From: Epiperipatus broadwayi
Lineage: Eukaryota > Onychophora > Udeonychophora > Euonychophora > Peripatidae
Direction of reading: 5' to 3'
NCBI GenBank assembly: GCA_028023455.1
Contig: JAQFVV010006306.1
Coordinates: 3,187,001 to 3,251,000 of the forward strand
Length of the DNA: 64,000 nt
Each line of letters opens with the position of its first letter. Position 1 is the stretch's first letter. The notes beneath the pieces are model-generated. The model saw only the letters and a program-made list of their open reading frames with translations, made no database searches and was not told where the DNA came from. The translations under genes were made by a program, and so were the position numbers. Shown here piece by piece: positions 33,910 to 45,644 of this stretch.

Positions 33910-33990
33910 TATGTGGTCATGTGTATCAGTGGTATGAGATAGTATGGATAGTTGAAGGATGCTTGAAAGTCTGAGTTCAAAACCCCTAAA
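33910..33990 (+). other. tRNA-like box B segment of family A unit
   Basis: GTGGTATGAGATAGTATGG leads to GAAAGTCTGAGTTCAAAACC, matching a pol III box B (GGTTCGAATCC-like). The better copy at 57966-57977 reads GAGTTCGAATCC. This suggests a SINE-type promoter in the same unit as the hammerhead. Confidence 0.5.
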
Positions 33991-34047
33991 TTTACAATTA
34001 AGCTCCATATATATGAATATTTTCAATTAGCTATTTCTTATATATAT

Positions 34048-34549
34048 GAGGTGAGACAATTTAATTCCCGGAATGCACCTTCATAAAATATACATCTGGA
34101 AGTGTACACTAGTGGCTACTGTCACCTTCAAGGTGGTCCCCTTGTGTAGCTATATACTGATGAAAACGGTATTCCCATTTCTGGAATTACGTTGGAAACT
34201 CAATTCCGGGAATACTATTGAACAGTTGTCTCACATTCTTTTGAATATCAGTTTCAGCGCAGTTTTTAATTTTTTGGAAATAATCAAAAATCATAGGGAG
34301 CTAAATCAGGTGAATAGACAAGATGGTCTAATTGTGTAAGTGATTTCTTAGCCAAAAAGTCTCACATAAAGCGCGCATTATGGCCCATTTGTCCTAAGCA
34401 TGAATTTTTATTATCTTATCAATAGCTTAATGACAACTAGTTCTATCAGCTTAAATAAGTACAAACATGACTTTAATATTTGTGTGATTTCGATACATTT
34501 AGATCACGGGTGACAGATTGCTATTCTGGGGATTAAATTGTCACACCTC
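34048..34549 (-). mobile_element. Deleted mariner-like element
   Basis: Inverted ends GAGGTGAGACAATTTAATTC (from 34048) and GGATTAAATTGTCACACCTC (to 34549) enclose a minus-strand mariner transposase C-terminus. At about 34100-34330 the minus strand encodes SPDLAPYDFWLFPKIKNC, then QKNVRQLFNSIPGIEFPT and an IATQGDHLEGD-like end, the usual mariner tail. The N-terminal DNA-binding domain and first catalytic Asp are deleted. About 500 bp remain of the usual 1.3 kb. Confidence 0.8.
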
Positions 34550-34559
34550 GCATGTATAT

Positions 34560-34830
34560 ATTGTGACATACTGACATTTGTGTGCGAACTTCATAATTTA
34601 TATCTGATCATAAATTTTGGTTGTTTTAACAAGCCACTATATTGCTTGCTACTCATTAGCTATTCCACATTATAAAATTGAACCATAAAAATTATGGTAT
34701 GTTCCAAATTGTAACTTAGCAACAACAACAAAAACAATATCGTCTAATTCTGAAGATACACCACATGCAAAAATGACTCATTTCTATTTACTTATTTAAT
34801 GATTTATTTTGCCATCTAAATCAAGTATCA
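34560..34830. other. Intronic, no recognisable feature
   Basis: AT-rich spacer between the mariner and the LINE. Confidence 0.4.
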
Positions 34831-34835
34831 TTTCT

Positions 34836-36320
34836 CATTTTAATCATTATTTATCCACTGCAGATGAAAGTCTCTCTGAATTGAGTCCAGTTTCTCTGAT
34901 CCAAGTTAATTTTCTCCATTTCGTACTAACAAACATCTTTATTTCATGCATACATCTCGCATATATTCTCACTAATTTTAGATATTTTAATCACTAAAAA
35001 TCCAATTAAATACTTTCTTTGTCCATCTGTTATTATTCTCCTAGCAGTATGGGCATCCCAACTTCATTTCAGTCTCTTAATTCTTTCAAAGACATCAGTT
35101 ATCCCTGTTTATTCTCTCATCCAAATATTTTGCTGTTGCAGTGCCCTACCCTTAAATATCCAAATCTCAGAATTCATAAGTGATAACTAGTAAAGTACAT
35201 CTGCTATAAACTTTTCTTTCCAAATACATAGACATACTTGCTTTTAATTTTATCAACGGCACTCCATCCACATTTAATTTTTTAACTAATTTCATCCATT
35301 ATATTTCTATCTACATTAACAATCTGACCAAGTTATTTATAGTTATTGACATCTAATTCACGATTATTAATATTTATTTTCTTTTTCTGAGAAAATTCAT
35401 TGAACTTTACTTTAATCCTTTTACTATTTATCTTGAGTTTTACTTTCGTCTGCTAATATTTGTAATATATGGAACATCATTTGCAAAAACAACAATGTCA
35501 TCTGTAAAGTCTACATTACTTAAGTAATTCCCTTTATCTTTTAATCCCTTAGCTTCTCATTTTAATCCACAAGATATTTTTTTGTAAAATACTGTAAAAA
35601 AATCTTGGTGATATGGAATCATCCTGTCATATATTTTTATGTATGATAATCTTATTAGTGTTACAGAATAATCTAATCATTGGTGTACCATTCGGATTAT
35701 GACAGTGTACTGGTATATATCTTAATGTTTCTACGCTTTAATCACAGCAGAAGTGCTAATAAAATCAAACACCTTTTCATACTCTACAAATCCAAAGCAT
35801 AAATGGCAACTCATTTTCATTGGTCCCTTCCATAACCTCTCAATACTTGGATGTGATTCACTGTGATATCACCACTTTTAAATCCTTAGTTGGTGTCCAT
35901 TGTTCACTGGAGATGTATAAAAATTATTTCTCTTCAGTATCAGCATCATTCTTGCATTGTTCCAATCATCTGGTACATCTTTATCATGTAGATATTTGGT
36001 ATATAGTTTCGCCATATCTTCATTTAAAATGTTGAGCAATTCAGAAGATATAATAAGTTTAATGATTACTTTGTTTTCTTGTTCTTTATTACTACATAAT
36101 TTCTTGTACAACTCTTTTTTACATTTCATGATGTCATCCCTCCTTTTTTTTTTTTGGTAATAGTTCCGACTTTTTTATCACTGAAGCATTTTTTTTTTTA
36201 CCAACACCAAAATGTTGCTTTATGTTTGTGTAATCTTTATAATGCATGTATCGGGTTTTAAACTTGTACCTCACGCAGCTACCTAATCTCTTATTGTTTT
36301 CTTTGTATATGGACACAAAT
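34836..36320 (-). pseudogene. RTE-like LINE with degraded reverse transcriptase
   Basis: This minus-strand non-LTR retrotransposon fossil is 5'-truncated. In sense order: ELLNILNEDMAKLYTKYLHD and DVPDDWNNARMMLILK (36080-35920, RT N-terminus); FVEYEKVFDF (about 35795-35763, RT motif A, canonical FVDYEKAFDS); QDDSISPRFF (about 35600, motif B region); VDFTDDIVVFAND (about 35515-35475, motif C, canonical FADD); then the connection and C-terminal tail down to 34836. Stops and shifts separate the blocks, so it is inactive. Such elements copy themselves by target-primed reverse transcription. It gives the context for the LINE tails at 3.8, 38.0, 44.1 and 46.1 kb. Confidence 0.82.
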
Positions 36321-36529
36321 GCATGTAGTTGTTTTTACCTCAAATAGCTGCTTATAAATAGCATGTGTATTAATCTGGTTTATACTCACACTTAGATAGC
36401 TTTTAATAATGGCTGGTAACTACATTAATTGACTTTCACTTTATACTTTCTCGTTGCTCATTTGGAAATATAATTTTATTTTAACCTTTTAATTTTGAAG
36501 TCGCCCCCCCCCCCTTTAATATTATATAT

Positions 36530-36632
36530 ATATATTCCATATGTCAAAGCATCGACCGAGAAGCGAACTGGCGACAACTGTCTGCAAGCAACTGCTTGCT
36601 TGCAAGGTGGCTGCACTGACCTCTCGGTTTTT
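36530..36632 (-). mobile_element. tRNA-derived SINE, rearranged
   Basis: Minus strand: CCGAGAGGTCAGTGCAGCCA, a partly duplicated anticodon-arm region (TTGCAAGCAAGCAG, TTGCTTGCAGACAG), GTTCGCTTCTCGG-like T arm and CGATGCTTTGACATATGG. It is the same family as 2744 and 4730, with a local internal duplication. A C run (36503-36513) lies beside it. Confidence 0.65.
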
Positions 36633-36639
36633 AATTTAG

Positions 36640-37790
36640 GCACACAATTTAATTAACATTTCTGACTCCAGTCTCTAATTTGAAGTATAATAGAACTTTT
36701 TAATTTCTTATTTATTAATTATTATCTTATTAATTCACGTTTTTTAATATAATAATCTCCTTTTATCCACAATAGATAGTAACAACCCAATATACTTGTC
36801 AGAAAATTTTACAACACCGGAAATTTACTGGTAATGGTAATAGGTTGGCCTTTTTTTCACTACCCATGGTTTGTTGAACATTTTTAGAAAAATTTCAGAC
36901 TGTATTTATATTTTTCTAAATATATTAACTAGTTGTAATAATATATGGATTAAAGAACGGCATATTATTTTTTATTCTTTAAGTGCAGGACAGAGAGTAA
37001 TACCATTTGAAGCATTGTGTTATTGTTAAGATATGAATGTATTTAGAAAAATGTAAATAAAGTTTGAATTCTTTTTTTTTTTAAAAAAAAAGTTAAAAAT
37101 TCTATTAGATAATGGAAATAGTCCAATACGTAACTATAAATATAAAATATGTATTTTAAACATATATTATATGATTGTGTTCTAAAACACATACATTTAA
37201 AAATAAAATTATATATATATAAGGTATTCTATAACTATTTAACTGCAGTGAGCAGCTTTTTTATTTTTAATTTTCGTATCTTAGTTCAATATCTCTATTT
37301 AATTCATAATCAATATTATAATTCATTCAACTTTGTTTACTAAAGTCAGAAATAGAACCTATGGTCTACAAATTATATAATAAATTAATATTTTAAGTTT
37401 TTTGCAGTCTTGTTGCTTTTAAAAGATAATTGGTAATAGGAGGGAGGACAGATCTATAGTTATTTGTTAGTAAAGTTTTGCAAATGCACTGACCAGCAAT
37501 TGCTCTATGAACTAAAAAATTATATTTGTTTGAATTAATTTCTAATATATTCAGTTATTATTTAATCTTTTCCTGATTGGAAAATTATTGACACCAGAAT
37601 GTAGAAATCGTGGATTCAAAGGATTAATGGAAATTGTTATTCAGAATGAAATAATAATAATACTCTTATTGTACGATTAATATTTAGGAATAAAATCATA
37701 TTATGAATCTTCTTGTTAGAAAATTAGTTACCATACTTACATGAATGAAGTGCTAACAATTTTTGAAACTGTTCTAATCTGCTATCTATA
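36640..37790. other. Intronic, no recognisable feature
   Basis: AT-rich. AATGGAAATAGTCCAA near 37111 is a fragment also seen in the 60.8-61.1 kb fold-back. Confidence 0.4.
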
Positions 37791-37794
37791 TATA

Positions 37795-37985
37795 CTAAAC
37801 AATGATAAAGATATGTGTAAGAGATTGTGGTCTGGGCCAGGCTCAGCATAAAATATGCATTTTGGGGGTCATACCTTCTTTTCATATGCCTTTGATCATA
37901 TGTTTATAATTACATCCCTCCACAAGGTGTTGAAAGTGGATAGAAACCAGTTCCTACCTTGCGTAAGAATGGTGTAGTGAAAATT
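37795..37985 (+). repeat. Family A-related repeat, diverged subfamily
   Basis: CTATATATACTAAACAATGA, AGATATGTGTAAGAGATTGT, GGCTCAGCATAAAATATGCA and CATCCCTCCACAAGG are shared with 54105-54700. The hammerhead boxes are lost. Confidence 0.6.
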
Positions 37986-37998
37986 ATACTATAGAAGT

Positions 37999-38280
37999 CA
38001 TAATCATCAACCATTATCAATCCACTGCAGGATGAAGGTCTCTCCAAGTTCAATCCATCTTTTCCTATCTTTAGCTTCTCTTCTCCACATCACCCCTGCG
38101 CACTTTCTTATTTCATCCATCCATCCATCCCACATGTGATCTCTTTCTGGGTGTTTTACAATCTCTTGGAATCCAGTTTAAAATTTCAATTGTCCATCTA
38201 TTATCATCTCTTCTAGCAATATGTCCAGCCCAACTCCACTTGGAATCGTTTAATTTTTTCAACAAAGTCAACTATAGAAG
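37999..38280 (-). mobile_element. RTE-like LINE 3' end
   Basis: Another minus-strand LINE tail with the same blocks as 3781-4480 (CAACCATTATCAATCCACTG, TCTAGCAATATGTCCAGCCC). It is truncated and includes a small CCATC triplication. Confidence 0.75.
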
Positions 38281-38284
38281 TATT

Positions 38285-39060
38285 ATTCGTTATGTTCTTA
38301 TATTCTTTATTACATCATCGGAAAAAAAATGTTATTCATACAATTTTTCGTTTTCATTTAGTTGAAATCTGTTACTTTTTAGTGAACAGATCAATTCATA
38401 AGTTATATTTTATCCACATTTAAGATTCTGAATACATTAATAAATAAAAAAGCATTTTCAAACTTGGAGAATTCTGTCATTGAAACATATGAATACTCAA
38501 ACTTCATTCAATTATCATTTCCATCCTTATTAATATCTATATTTTAAACTTTTCTCATTTAATATTCTTAATGTTAATGGAGAACATAGTGCATTTAACT
38601 TTAGTGTCTTGCCTATTGTGTCCTGTAATCCCTATTTAAAATTCTGGCTTCTTTAAAACTACAAAAAATGAAAGATGATTTAATATGTAATGATAATAAA
38701 AGGATTATGAGAGGGGCAAATAGACAGGAATTTAAACAATAAAAAAAAATAAAGTTACAAGATAATCTTATGCCTTGCAAGTTAATGGCTGGGAATTATA
38801 TTTCATCATCAGAAACCAACTCCAATTTTTGTTTAAAACTTCCCAAAAACATTGAGCAAATTAAAGTTTCTTGAAACAAATTTAGAGATGGCTTTAAAAA
38901 GTGAGTAGCACCAGTCTCAGAAGATAATTGGATCCAAAATATGAAATAATTTTTAAATAGTTCATTGCAAAGCAAAGGCCTCTCCAGTATTTCTCTACAG
39001 AAAACTCACGGGAGGGCAAAACTGGCCAAATGTTGAAAATTTAGTTGTTGTTTTATTAAA
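38285..39060. other. Intronic, no recognisable feature
   Basis: AT-rich non-coding sequence. Confidence 0.4.
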
Positions 39061-39067
39061 TCAGTAT

Positions 39068-39300
39068 GTGATGTGATGTACTGTGACTTCTCCTTAAACG
39101 GAGTCAGGAATCTCTCAGCAGCTATGCCCAGAGAAACCTGTTAGCCCCTTTACCTTTTCCATTGTCCCCCCTAAGTTTTCCCATAATCTGCTCCATTCCA
39201 TTTCCACAACATAATCTTTGTCAACTCCATGACCTTCATATCTAAATTCCCCTTATTTTTTCCCAAACCTAGCATAAAAACCAATAACTCACTTAGTAAC
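39068..39300 (-). repeat. Dispersed repeat (also at 16.5-16.8 kb)
   Basis: The inverse of the 16540-16800 block: TGTGATGTGATGTA-CTGTGACTTCTCC, then CATAATCTGCTCCATTCCAT, CAACATAATCTTTGTC and CCCAAACCTAGCAT. It abuts the family B repeat directly. Confidence 0.6.
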
Positions 39301-39399
39301 TCTCCATACAGTAGTGCCATCCAGTGCAAGCCGTAGTAATCAATGGATGCTAGAAAGTTCATGCATTAAAATCCCTATCTAGTGCTTACTTGCTCAATA

Positions 39400-39441
39400 T
39401 TCCCAGATCAGTTTCTAACATGTAGCCTTCATCAGTGAGAA
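39400..39441 (-). ncRNA. Hammerhead-like ribozyme, family B, copy 6
   Basis: Minus: stem I TTCTCA/TGGGAA (6 pairs, one G-U), core CTGATGA (39435-39429), GAAAC (39415-39411), H17 at 39406. Relative to the 28.05-kb copy, stem I pair 5 has changed from C-G to U-A, altered on both strands. Stem II (GGC/GTT) has two wobbles, and stem III (ACTGAT) is poorer. Confidence 0.5.
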
Positions 39442-39842
39442 ACTTGTATCTGAGAGCGCTACACTTAGATCTTTGAATCTAATGCAATTCCAGAAGCCAT
39501 AGTTTATTTACCTTCTTAGTTAATTATAAAGTTATGAGTCCAAAATAAAACCCCAACAATGTTTTCAATCATAGCTTATTCGCTTGTGTAGTTATACAGA
39601 TCTGAATCCAGTTCAGTATCTATACATTTTGGTATCTTTAGTTTTTTAATAATCATAGTTACCATTACCCTTTGTTCAGTATTGGCATTAAACCACTAAA
39701 ACATCACATGATCCTCATTTCTTATGCTTACCCAAGCTATTAAAACAATAGCACCTCTTTCTATGTATCACCCAATAAGTAGTAATTAATGGATGCTAAG
39801 TTTGTGCATCAAAATCTCTATCTAGTGCCTAGCCATCTAATA

Positions 39843-39882
39843 TCCCCAGGCTAGTTTCTAGCTTGTGGCCTTCATGAGTGAA
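39843..39882 (-). ncRNA. Hammerhead-like motif, family B, copy 7
   Basis: Minus: TTTTCA, CTCATGA (core G to C), GGC-CACAA-GCT, GAAAC, TAGCC, TGGGGA. Stem I still pairs by wobbles, but the core and the NUH triplet are mutated. It is presumed inactive. Confidence 0.4.
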
Positions 39883-39949
39883 AAGCTTTGTATTTGAGAG
39901 CACTGCATCTAGATCTTTGGATCTAATGCAATAAGTTTTTGTAAGCATA

Positions 39950-40320
39950 GTAAAAATGAAAAAAATAATTCTATACTGGGTTGAAAACTGAAAATATATT
40001 CAAGTTTATACATGTATAATATATAAACAGAGAGGCAGGTAACAATAAAATTGTTGAAATTATATATGTATTTGTTTGAATTGGAAAGTTAATGCAGTGC
40101 AATCTATGCACATTAGTTTGTATCCTATGTTGTTTTAAAAATCCAATTTCATACTTTATTTTTAATGACTTTCTTCACTGTTTCAGTTAGTGTAATCTTT
40201 TACAGAATTACAGTGGCAATATATTATTTTAATTTTTTCACAGTATACAATTTTATAATACATTATATATGCATAAATAAGAGTCATAGATCACATGACC
40301 CTATTCTCTTACGCTTGTAA
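39950..40320. other. Intronic, no recognisable feature
   Basis: AT-rich sequence between the family B dimer and the hairpin. Confidence 0.4.
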
Positions 40321-40324
40321 GTTA

Positions 40325-40617
40325 TAAACAATGAGGATTGCCAATTCCTCAACAAGCTTTGTGATAAATGCTTAGCTAGAGAAAGCATTTAAAATATCTT
40401 TGTCAGGACCGCCCCCCCCCAACCTCTGACCATGGTTTCGTGTTCTGACACTCCTCAGAGAGGTGCTAGTGTCTGAACCTTCCCTTGCACCTCTCTGAGG
40501 AGTGCCAGAACACGAACCATGGTCGGGGGGGGGGGTCCTGACAGACATTTTAAATGCTTTCTCTAACTAAGCATTTATCACATAGCTTGTTGAAGAATTG
40601 GCAATCCTCATTGTTTA
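40325..40617. repeat. Long hairpin element near last TRIM9 exon
   Basis: Left arm 40325-40465 (starts TAAACAATGAGGATTGCCAA) pairs with right arm 40487-40617 (ends TTGGCAATCCTCATTGTTTA) almost throughout, including GCACCTCTCTGAGGAGTG. Mismatched C8-9/G11 runs lie in the middle, and the loop is about 21 nt. TTA occurs just outside both ends. Non-autonomous fold-back DNA transposon is the simplest reading. Confidence 0.85.
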
Positions 40618-40619
40618 TT

Positions 40620-41621
<1,002 letters not shown>

Positions 41622-42870
41622 TTTTTATTTTTTTTGTAAGTTATATTGACCAAGCATTAAAGCAAAACTCCACAAAGGTCACATGTCCATAATTACGTTT
41701 AACTTATTTTTGTTCGTTTTTTTTTTTTTTTTCATGCCTATATCTATAAAATATATATATTTTAAGATTTGTAAAAACTATAAATGAGTAATTTTCAGAA
41801 AAATTGTATACATTATATATAATTTATTAATTTAATACGTTTGATTTTTTTTCCTGCTGTAAATATTCGAGGCATTTGTTCTTTCCATAGTTACATCTGC
41901 TCTAGGGATTGTCATTCATTATTGAATGATAGACATGTGATCTGATTTCTATTTTTCTATTGGGCACAAAACTCTGATCTGTGACTTCTTATGCGAGGTC
42001 TTGTAGAAGTCTTCAGTGCCCTCTTACTTGAGGTGTTATTTATTGTTATATTTCATATCAAACCACCATCCTATACTCTTATCAACTGTAACCCAGGTGA
42101 AGTGGAAAATAGACTTTGATTAGTTCGATTCTCTTTTATTTATTTTTTTCTAAAAGGTGCTATAATTATTCACCAGGGGGCAGTTAAAAACATTGGGATA
42201 CATTTGGTTAAATAAACACACAATCCCCAGTGCTTGAATAAATAATAATTTCAATTATATATATATTTTATTGCATGCTGGGAAAATATTAAAATTGACA
42301 TATTTTTACTATTATTCTGAAACATACCTTGCAGCAACTTCGGAAAAAAGTATATAAATAATGTTCAGTTTATATTACTAAATATAATTTATGTTTAGTC
42401 AACAATGTTTTTTTTTTTTTTAATATATGTGTAATATCTGAAATTGTAAAAAAAAAAATGGCATTTCTGTAAATTTAATTTAGATTATTTTAAAAAAAAA
42501 ACGAAATCATGTATTTTTCTTTATTTTGATTTTGTTACATTTATTTTTACAGTCATAAAAAAAAATGAAAAGAAAAGAAAAAAACATCCAAAATACTCCT
42601 CCCTCGCATTTATAGAGGGAAAAGTGCCTTATGGCGGTTTAATCTTTTTTTTTTTTTAAGTTATATTGATTTGTATTATAAGTGCTTATTATTACATTTA
42701 TTTTATTAAGACTTATTTTTTAGATATTATTGTAAAAATTATGGAAATTTATAAATCATGTGTATATAATACGTTAATCAAACATAGCCATATTTTTATA
42801 CCATAAAATCTATTGTAAATATGTATGTTTCAAAAGTATTTTTAATAAATACGCAGGAGACAGGTAAAAG
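41622..42870 (+). other. Putative 3' UTR
   Basis: T-rich non-coding sequence after the stop. Candidate poly(A) signals AATAAA lie at 42211-42216 and 42844-42849. Which is used, or whether the UTR is longer, cannot be decided from sequence. Confidence 0.5.
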
Positions 42871-42879
42871 AAAACTATT

Positions 42880-43650
42880 ATCAGTAATCTGATTTTAAAA
42901 AATGTAAAATGTTCAGGTCATTGCAAAGTGTTCCATAGATTGAAAGATAGTTTCATAAAAGAATTGATTATCTCTAATGAGTTAGGTGATAACGGTTATG
43001 TGCGCGTACAATTTTAATTCGAGATAATTTTTTCAATTCAAATACTATGTTTTAAGTATAGAGACGATATTTCAAAACTAAATAATTTATTAAAAATCTA
43101 CTCCTAGTTTTTGTGTACATATATTTCTGTATAGTTAAACATTGTCATTATAGATCCACGCTCAGATTTTTTTTAAAATCCAAACGGATTTAGGATTTTT
43201 CTTTTACGTAACTAGCTCTCAGTCAATTACCCACTGTTATTCTAATCAGTAAATAATTATTTAGCTATTCTCAGCTGAAAGTAAAACAAGAATAAATAAA
43301 AAATCACTAAAACCCTCACCCATTGGCAGTTGGGAGCCTCTTGAATAAAATTTTATTTTTAACTGGTCTCTTTTAGAGACCTAATGAAGTGGTGTTATTC
43401 TTTAATAGAATATTTAAAGGCTGTTTATTTTGCAGTATAAACTTGTTCACATAAATATATTTACACAATATATATTTGATATCTTCAATTGACCACAGTT
43501 TGAGATTGTTGCTTGTTATTGATATTGGGATTGTCTAAGAGTTGACTGGTTTTAATGATTACTTATAAACCCAATTAGCCTTGACCATTATTACACTTAT
43601 TATTTAATATCTTTTGGTTTTATAAAGAATTTTAATAACTATGAAAGAAA
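42880..43650. other. No recognisable feature
   Basis: AT-rich sequence downstream of the gene, possibly still 3' UTR. Confidence 0.4.
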
Positions 43651-43654
43651 TGTC

Positions 43655-43975
43655 AGGGTGGCCTTTGAGCATTTCATCATCAGATTTTCAATTGGATGGA
43701 CGGTTGAACAGTTGGAGTGTGGAGTAAATTGAAGCCTGTCCATTAAAGTATGAGGATTGGCTATCTTAATATATATCTGAGCACTTATAGCATATATGTG
43801 TGGAGATGGTAATCTGGACCAACTGATGATTGCTGGTTTAGCATGAAATACATATATTGGTGATTATTTATCTTTTCTACATATATGTGTTCAAGTGTAT
43901 CAGTGTTATGAGATAGTGTGGAGAGTGGTGGGTCGTGTGAAGGTCTGTGCTCATATACCAATATGTAATTATAAA
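43655..43975 (+). repeat. Family A hammerhead-SINE unit
   Basis: A single plus-strand unit: CATCATCAGATTTTCAATTG, CCTGTCCATTAAAGTATGAG, CTATCTTAATATA, hammerhead-like core, TTATCTTTTCTACATATATG, ATGAGATAGTGTGGAGAG, then a decayed box B. Confidence 0.75.
43818..43861 (+). ncRNA. Hammerhead-like ribozyme, family A, best core
   Basis: Stem I ACCAA (43818-43822) pairs with TTGGT (43857-43861). CTGATGA (43823-43829) and GAAA (43845-43848) are both intact. Stem II is TTGCT-GGTTT-AGCAT: four pairs above a U-U base. Stem III is ATA-CA-TAT, with H17 A43856. Flanking TGGTAAT and ATTATTTA could extend stem I past an internal loop, as in natural hammerheads. It is the most complete core in the window and the best candidate for self-cleavage. 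Confidence 0.62.
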
Positions 43976-44044
43976 ATGTTTTTTAAATGTAAATTAGAGC
44001 GTCAATATTGATTTAAAAGTATTACTTTTTTAATTCTAATTTAC

Positions 44045-45640
44045 AAGTTATTATTTTCAATCATTATCAATCCATAGCAGGATGGTTTCCCCAAATTTAA
44101 TTCATTTTCCCTGATCTCTAGCTTCTATTCTCCATAACACACCAGTAAAATGTCCTGATTTCATCCACTCATCTCACATATAGTTTCTTTCTAGATCTTT
44201 TACAATCAATTGGGATCTTATTTAAGACTTCAACTATCCATTTAACGCCACCTCTTTTAACTATATGTCCAGGCCAGGTTCATTCCAGTTTTTCTAATTC
44301 TTTTAATGATGTAGGTGATATCTACTTGTTCTCTAACATACATGTCTTCATACTATGTTGAGTGGTCTGAAGTCCCTGATTTGTTCTTCTGATATATCTT
44401 TATCATATAGACATTATAGCTAGGCCAACAATTTTTTTATTTCTTCATAGATTTTATTATAGTTTCACGTCTTCATTTAAAAAGCTGGGCAATTCAGAAG
44501 AAATTTGTTTCTTATTATTTATTACTATACATTTTTTTATAGAACTCTTCCACCTATTTCATGCCCTCTTTCTTTTTATTAATAGTTACGTCTTCTTATT
44601 ACAGAGGTAACTTTTTTTCTAATTCCAAGATGTTCTTTTATATATACTTTTGTGACTTTTATGATCTTCTTTAACTTTTCTAGCTAATTCACATGATATC
44701 TTCTTATTTCATTATTAATTTTTTTTCATACCATATATATTCAAGCACAAGTGCATGTGCGGCGCAACTGCTCCCAAAAGCTGTAATACAAATACAAATA
44801 GCTAACTAAAAATATTAAAACTCTAAGTATTCATATTCCTTCTTTTTTATGTATATATTCTCTTGTCTCAATAAAAAATTTGCTGATAAATCATTTTCAA
44901 AATCTATTATTTTAAAATAATTAAAACAACAATTTATAAGTTCTAATTTAAATTTATTAGATTGTTTCTGAAGATTAGCAATGTCAAGTAATAATACTGT
45001 TTTTTCTTAAACCTTTTTGTCTTTAGTATAATTCATTTGCTACTTCCATATCCAATTCTGTTTAGCATTTTTCTCTTTAAAAAAAGGAATATATAGTTTG
45101 TGTGTGAGTAGACTCTACAAATCTATATCCTCTCATTTCTATTACCATAACCAGACTTACCCCTAACACTTGCATTTTTCTAGCATTTACTAATTGTAGC
45201 ATTAAAGTTTCCCCATGGTAATTTTAAAATGTTATTTCATCCGATGAGAAACATTTTGTAAATCCATATAAAAATCCTCTATTTTTTGATCACAATAAAA
45301 ACTTGTTCCGGTATATACCTGAATTATCCGCATTTGATATCCGCCATTAATTTGAATAATTAATCTTGCCACTCTGTCTGATATACCTTCACCCTGATGG
45401 TTTTCCACTTTTTTAGTTTATGATGAATCACACTTCACGTATGCTGGCAATATTGTGTGCCTTTGTAGTAAAATATATTTCCACTTTTAAATGATCTCTT
45501 CGTCTTTTCTTCTCACTTCACAAAATCTAACAATGCTCCGTTTTAATATTAGAAGGGTTTTTTCCATTTCATGCAATATTCCTTTACTCGAAAGTGATTT
45601 GTTATTGTAAGTACCTAAATAAAAGGTTTCAACGAATGGC
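44045..45640 (-). pseudogene. RTE-like LINE, endonuclease kept, RT deleted
   Basis: Minus strand, in sense order: LGTYNNKSLSS and ILHEMEKTLLILKRSIVRF with CEVRRKDEEII (45615-45490, APE-type endonuclease N-terminus); VKVYQTEWQD (about 45380); WGNFNATISKC (about 45217-45190, canonical GDFNA with D changed to N); GYGNRNERI (about 45140); a fragment of the RT N-terminus (44480-44390); then directly the C-terminal tail (to 44045). The central RT (motifs A-C) is missing. Frames are broken throughout. It complements the copy at 34.8-36.3 kb, which has RT but no endonuclease. Confidence 0.8.
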
Positions 45641-45644
45641 AACC

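Larger units (their letters stand above)
32885..34015. repeat. Family A hammerhead-SINE inverted cluster
   Basis: There is one unit on minus (33358 to 32885), then about 1.6 units on plus (33359-34015). Each unit holds a linker (CCATCATCAGATTTTCAATGG, CCTGTCCATTAAAGTATGA, CTATCTTAATATAAACT), the hammerhead-like core, TTATCTTTTCTACATATGTG and a tRNA-like end with box B (CTGAGTTCAAATCCCC). Inverse neighbouring units could pair into a long hairpin. Short frames here are incidental. Confidence 0.75.
39300..39945 (-). repeat. Family B tandem dimer, inverse orientation
   Basis: Two direct copies on the minus strand. The cleavage-equivalent positions are 39406 and 39849, a 443-bp period. The linker carries the same blocks as at 27.6-28.2 kb. 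Confidence 0.75.
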
